Assembly (NCBI GenBank): GCA_024256265.1
Contig: JACGUK010000046.1
Coordinates: 1 to 8,298, forward strand
Length of the DNA stretch: 8,298 nt
Reading direction: 5' to 3'
Source: an archaeon
Lineage (GTDB): Archaea; Thermoproteota; Nitrososphaeria; Nitrososphaerales; JACAEJ01
In this document: piece after piece, positions 6,688 through 8,298 of the stretch
How positions within the stretch are numbered: position 1 is the first letter of the stretch
How the letters are laid out: each line of letters begins with the position of its first letter
The notes under the pieces: model-generated
The model's input: the letters and a program-made list of their open reading frames with translations, nothing else
Told to the model about the DNA's origin: nothing
The model's database searches: none
Program-made: the position numbers and the translations under genes

Positions 6688-6703
6688 TTTATCTATTTAT
6701 CTA
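6688..6703. promoter_or_regulatory. Tandem TTTATCTA repeat in the divergent nuclease/signal peptidase promoter region
   Basis: TTTATCTA occurs twice head to tail (6688-6695 and 6696-6703), after an A-rich GTAAAAAT. For the signal peptidase (ATG 6729) the second copy sits about 26-33 bases upstream, right for a TATA element of a nearly leaderless transcript. Read on the minus strand (GATAAATAGATAAA) the same element would start a transcript near 6675-6680, where the nuclease reading frame begins. TATA quality is moderate, so this is inference from spacing. Confidence 0.4.
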
Positions 6704-6728
6704 TTAAGCTTAGAGCTAGAACTAGGAT

Positions 6729-7466
6729 ATGAATGAAGGAAAATCCCAAAGTGATCAAAAAGATAGGAAGAATTTGCTAAGGGCAATGACTTACATCATG
6801 ATCATCTTAGCTATCATAGGCATCATTTGGCTATTGCCAAGAGTTGCCTTAGGAACAGATACACCTTTCTTCAGCGTATCGAGCGGGAGCATGGTTCCTA
6901 CTCTAAACGTTGGCGATTATATAGTAGTTAAGGCTGAATCTTTTAATAATTTAGTTAAAGGTGACATAATAGTATTCTATAACCCCCTAAATCCAAATGA
7001 TATAATAGTGCATCGCATTTACTCTATAGATTATGAGCAGAAGACCATAAGAACAAAAGGAGATCATAATAGTTATGTTGATCCTTGGATTGTAACTGAA
7101 GAAGATATCATAGGTAAGTACACGGGTTTTAAGATTCCCTATTTAGGTTACCTTGCTCTCCTTTTCCCTTATCCCGTTAATTACATACTCATAATAGCTA
7201 TAATTATCATAATATTTATTATTGAACTATCATCGACCGAAAAGAAAGAGAAGAATGTAGAATCCTTGCTACTTTTTAAAAATATTTTCATTCTCTGTAA
7301 ACTTTTTCCCCTTTATACCTTTTATCGCTTTTTCAAATTTATCCAGATCATCGCATGCTTTCTTTGTAGGTGCATAAGGTCTGCCTTTGTTAATAAATGT
7401 CCTCTGATCTTCAACCCTGTAAAGTTTAAAATGATAATTTCGGTTTTGCTTATCATAGTATATTGA
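6729..7466 (+). CDS. Signal peptidase I, archaeal/ER (Sec11) type, with aberrant C-terminal extension
   Basis: The membrane protease that removes signal peptides from secreted proteins after Sec translocation. A basic N-terminus is followed by a membrane anchor (about 18-39). The catalytic region has S54 in SSGSMVPTL, H95 in DIIVHRIYS, and D112 in TKGDHNSYVDP with D118 nearby. The His in place of the bacterial Lys marks the archaeal/eukaryotic Ser-His-Asp class. A second very hydrophobic helix (about 150-166) precedes a charged stretch (STEKKEKN), where such a protein could reasonably end. Instead the frame stays open for residues 181-245, which are Phe/Ile/Cys-rich and lie exactly antisense to the convergent LAGLIDADG-type gene. 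I regard residues 1 to about 178 as the real conserved protein and the rest as read-through or a lost stop. The start ATG fits the basic N-terminus, and AGGA lies immediately upstream. Confidence 0.88.
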   Translation: MNEGKSQSDQKDRKNLLRAMTYIMIILAIIGIIWLLPRVALGTDTPFFSVSSGSMVPTLNVGDYIVVKAESFNNLVKGDIIVFYNPLNPNDIIVHRIYSIDYEQKTIRTKGDHNSYVDPWIVTEEDIIGKYTGFKIPYLGYLALLFPYPVNYILIIAIIIIIFIIELSSTEKKEKNVESLLLFKNIFILCKLFPLYTFYRFFKFIQIIACFLCRCIRSAFVNKCPLIFNPVKFKMIISVLLIIVY

Positions 7467-7649
7467 ATATCTCTTTACTCCTTGCCCCTTTATGAATTGG
7501 CATATCTCATCAAGAACACTACGATCAGCTTGTGTTATTGCGATATATCTATTTACTTTCCCAACATAAACACTACCCTCCGCACCGAACCAATCCATCA
7601 CTCTCTGCCAATTCCACTTTAGATCAGAAGGGAATTTCTTCTTAGCCAT
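7269..7649 (-). CDS. Small single-motif LAGLIDADG homing-endonuclease-like protein
   Basis: A 126-residue basic protein that I read as a single LAGLIDADG domain. Residues 17-25 (VMDWFGAEG) align with the LAGLIDADG helix motif. The catalytic acid place is kept as E24, but the earlier Asp of the motif is Gly (G22). The order of elements then matches the family fold: strands SVYVGKVNRYIAITQ (26-40), helix RSVLDEICQFIKGQG (43-57), strands KRYSIYYDKQNRNYHFKLYR (59-78), and a closing helix about 95-112. One motif implies a homodimer, as in I-CreI. The ATG at 7649-7647 has a good ribosome site (GAGG five bases upstream). It is free-standing: the adjacent TBP and signal peptidase genes show no intron or intein. 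It could be an active homing endonuclease or a domesticated DNA-binding protein. The gene overlaps the 3' end of the signal peptidase frame by 198 bp. Confidence 0.65.
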   Translation of the reverse strand: MAKKKFPSDLKWNWQRVMDWFGAEGSVYVGKVNRYIAITQADRSVLDEICQFIKGQGVKRYSIYYDKQNRNYHFKLYRVEDQRTFINKGRPYAPTKKACDDLDKFEKAIKGIKGKKFTENENIFKK

Positions 7650-7654
7650 TTCTT

Positions 7655-7658
7655 CCTC
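7655..7658 (-). promoter_or_regulatory. Ribosome binding site of the LAGLIDADG-like gene
   Basis: Minus-strand GAGG (within GAGGAAGA) lies five bases before the ATG at 7649. This supports the start and implies an mRNA with a leader, which the nearest TATA-like element (7668-7676) would not provide. Confidence 0.5.
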
Positions 7659-7667
7659 AGCTTCTTA

Positions 7668-7676
7668 GTTATATAG
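7668..7676 (-). promoter_or_regulatory. TATA-like element upstream of the LAGLIDADG-like gene
   Basis: Minus-strand CTATATAAC is centred about 23 bases from the ATG. At usual archaeal spacing transcription would begin at or next to the ATG, which would leave the GAGG ribosome site out of the mRNA. Either the mRNA is leaderless or the real promoter is the self-complementary TTATATAA further up (7721-7728). Confidence 0.35.
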
Positions 7677-7698
7677 CCCATAGTATGAGTTTTTAAAA

Positions 7699-7728
7699 AG
7701 TATTAAATACTAGTTTCATTTTATATAA
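7699..7728. promoter_or_regulatory. TBP promoter region: palindrome AGTATTAAATACT and TATA box TTATATAA
   Basis: Two AT-rich elements lie upstream of the TBP start at 7741. The first is a perfect palindrome, AGTATT-A-AATACT (7699-7711), whose TATTAAATA core is placed to start transcription near 7730, giving a leader of about 10 nt. The second, TTATATAA (7721-7728), looks most like a consensus TATA box and is self-complementary, but it is only 13-20 bases before the start codon, too near for normal TBP transcription. It could serve the divergent gene or act as an autoregulatory site; both uses are inference. Confidence 0.4.
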
Positions 7729-7740
7729 GAAGAGCTTATC

Positions 7741-8298
7741 TTGCCTCTTACAAAAGCTATTGTAAGTATTGAGAATGTGGTCGCTTCTGCTACCGTTAAT
7801 CAAAATATTGATTTAAACTCTATTACAAGGCTCTTCCCAGATGTTGAGTATCACCCAGACCAATTCCCAGGACTGGTATTCAGATTGAAGGCTCCTAAGA
7901 CTGCAACCCTCATCTTCAGCTCTGGTAAGATGGTATGCACAGGTGCAAAATCAGAAGATCAAGCCATAAAGGCTGTCAAGACAGTTGTTAGCAAATTAAG
8001 GAAAGGTGGAGTAGAGATAGTAAATGAACCGGTCATAGAGATACAGAATATAGTAGCCTCGGCAAGTCTTGGTGGAAAGGTTCATCTTGAGGAAGCAGCT
8101 AGACAACTGGAGAGGTCCATGTACGAGCCTGAACAATTCCCTGGCTTGATCCATAGGATGATCGATCCTAAGACAGTTATACTTCTCTTCGCAAGTGGGA
8201 AGCTCGTTTGCACAGGCGCTAAAAAAGAAGTTGAGGTCTACAAAGCCGTTAACAATTTACATGGCTTACTTGAAGAAAAAGGGCTTATGATCTACTAA
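7741..8298 (+). CDS. tbp: TATA-binding protein (TBP), archaeal general transcription factor
   Basis: A complete 185-residue TBP, which binds promoter TATA boxes and recruits TFB and RNA polymerase. The two direct repeats of the saddle fold are clear. The first runs from about residue 9 (SIENVVASATV, then QFPGLVFRL, then IFSSGKMVCTGAK) and the second from about 100 (EIQNIVASASL, then QFPGLIHRM, then LFASGKLVCTGAK). The four DNA-intercalating phenylalanines are present as F42, F59, F133 and F150. There is no acidic C-terminal tail and no N-terminal extension; the length is typical for archaeal TBPs. The start is TTG at 7741, chosen because it gives the usual short lead before the first strand and no other start precedes the conserved region. 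The TAA ends at the last base of the window. The gene diverges from the LAGLIDADG-like gene across 91 bp. Confidence 0.95.
   Translation: MPLTKAIVSIENVVASATVNQNIDLNSITRLFPDVEYHPDQFPGLVFRLKAPKTATLIFSSGKMVCTGAKSEDQAIKAVKTVVSKLRKGGVEIVNEPVIEIQNIVASASLGGKVHLEEAARQLERSMYEPEQFPGLIHRMIDPKTVILLFASGKLVCTGAKKEVEVYKAVNNLHGLLEEKGLMIY

Noticed and set aside
974..8298. A single new defence or repair system made of the primase-polymerase, Mrr-like nuclease, LAGLIDADG protein and TBP
   Set aside because: They lie on different strands, with separate promoters and unrelated genes between them, so co-operation is not supported by the layout.
7741..8298. Intein or intron in tbp linked to the neighbouring LAGLIDADG-like gene
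   Set aside because: Both TBP repeats are continuous and of normal length, with no insertion or splice-like break.
1..8298. CRISPR array, insertion-sequence ends or long direct repeats
   Set aside because: No regularly spaced repeats, no terminal inverted repeats and no transposase gene were seen; only short 7-8 bp repeats at promoters.

Overview
The window is archaeal. It ends with a complete TATA-binding protein gene, and it also holds an ER/archaeal-type signal peptidase (Ser-His-Asp), an archaeo-eukaryotic-type primase/polymerase domain and TATA-box-like promoters. Most genes are AT-rich, purine-biased on the coding strand, with many AGA/AGG and ATA codons and several TTG or GTG starts. 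That fits a thermophilic or TACK-type archaeon, but no lineage can be fixed from this window alone.

Layout from left to right. Bases 1-169 (minus) hold the N-terminal part of an unrecognised gene that runs off the left edge. Bases 244-924 (minus) encode a HAD phosphatase of the phosphoglycolate phosphatase type. Divergent from it across about 50 bp, 974-2113 (plus) encode a stand-alone LigD/PriS-like primase-polymerase with an N-terminal winged helix. Bases 2270-3409 (minus) encode a membrane acyltransferase of the HGSNAT/NagX (COG4299) type. It is visibly richer in G+C than its neighbours and looks acquired. Bases 3617-5985 (plus) form a two-gene ABC exporter operon: an ATPase, then a permease that appears to be two fused six-helix halves, coupled through a TAATG overlap and preceded by a clear BRE/TATA promoter. 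Bases 5991-6611 (minus) encode an Mrr-like PD-(D/E)XK nuclease with an N-terminal winged helix; its coding signal continues upstream past the first usable start. Bases 6729-7466 (plus) encode signal peptidase I, whose C-terminal 65 codons lie antisense to the next gene. Bases 7269-7649 (minus) encode a small single-motif LAGLIDADG-type protein. Bases 7741-8298 (plus) encode TBP.

The genes do not form one pathway. The only convincing operon is the ABC exporter. Four genes handle nucleic acid (primase-polymerase, Mrr-like nuclease, LAGLIDADG protein, TBP), but they lie in different orientations with separate promoters, so I do not claim a joint system. The points most worth a second look are the primase-polymerase with its altered motif II, the missing start of the nuclease gene, the signal peptidase/LAGLIDADG antisense overlap, and the apparent frame break at the left edge.
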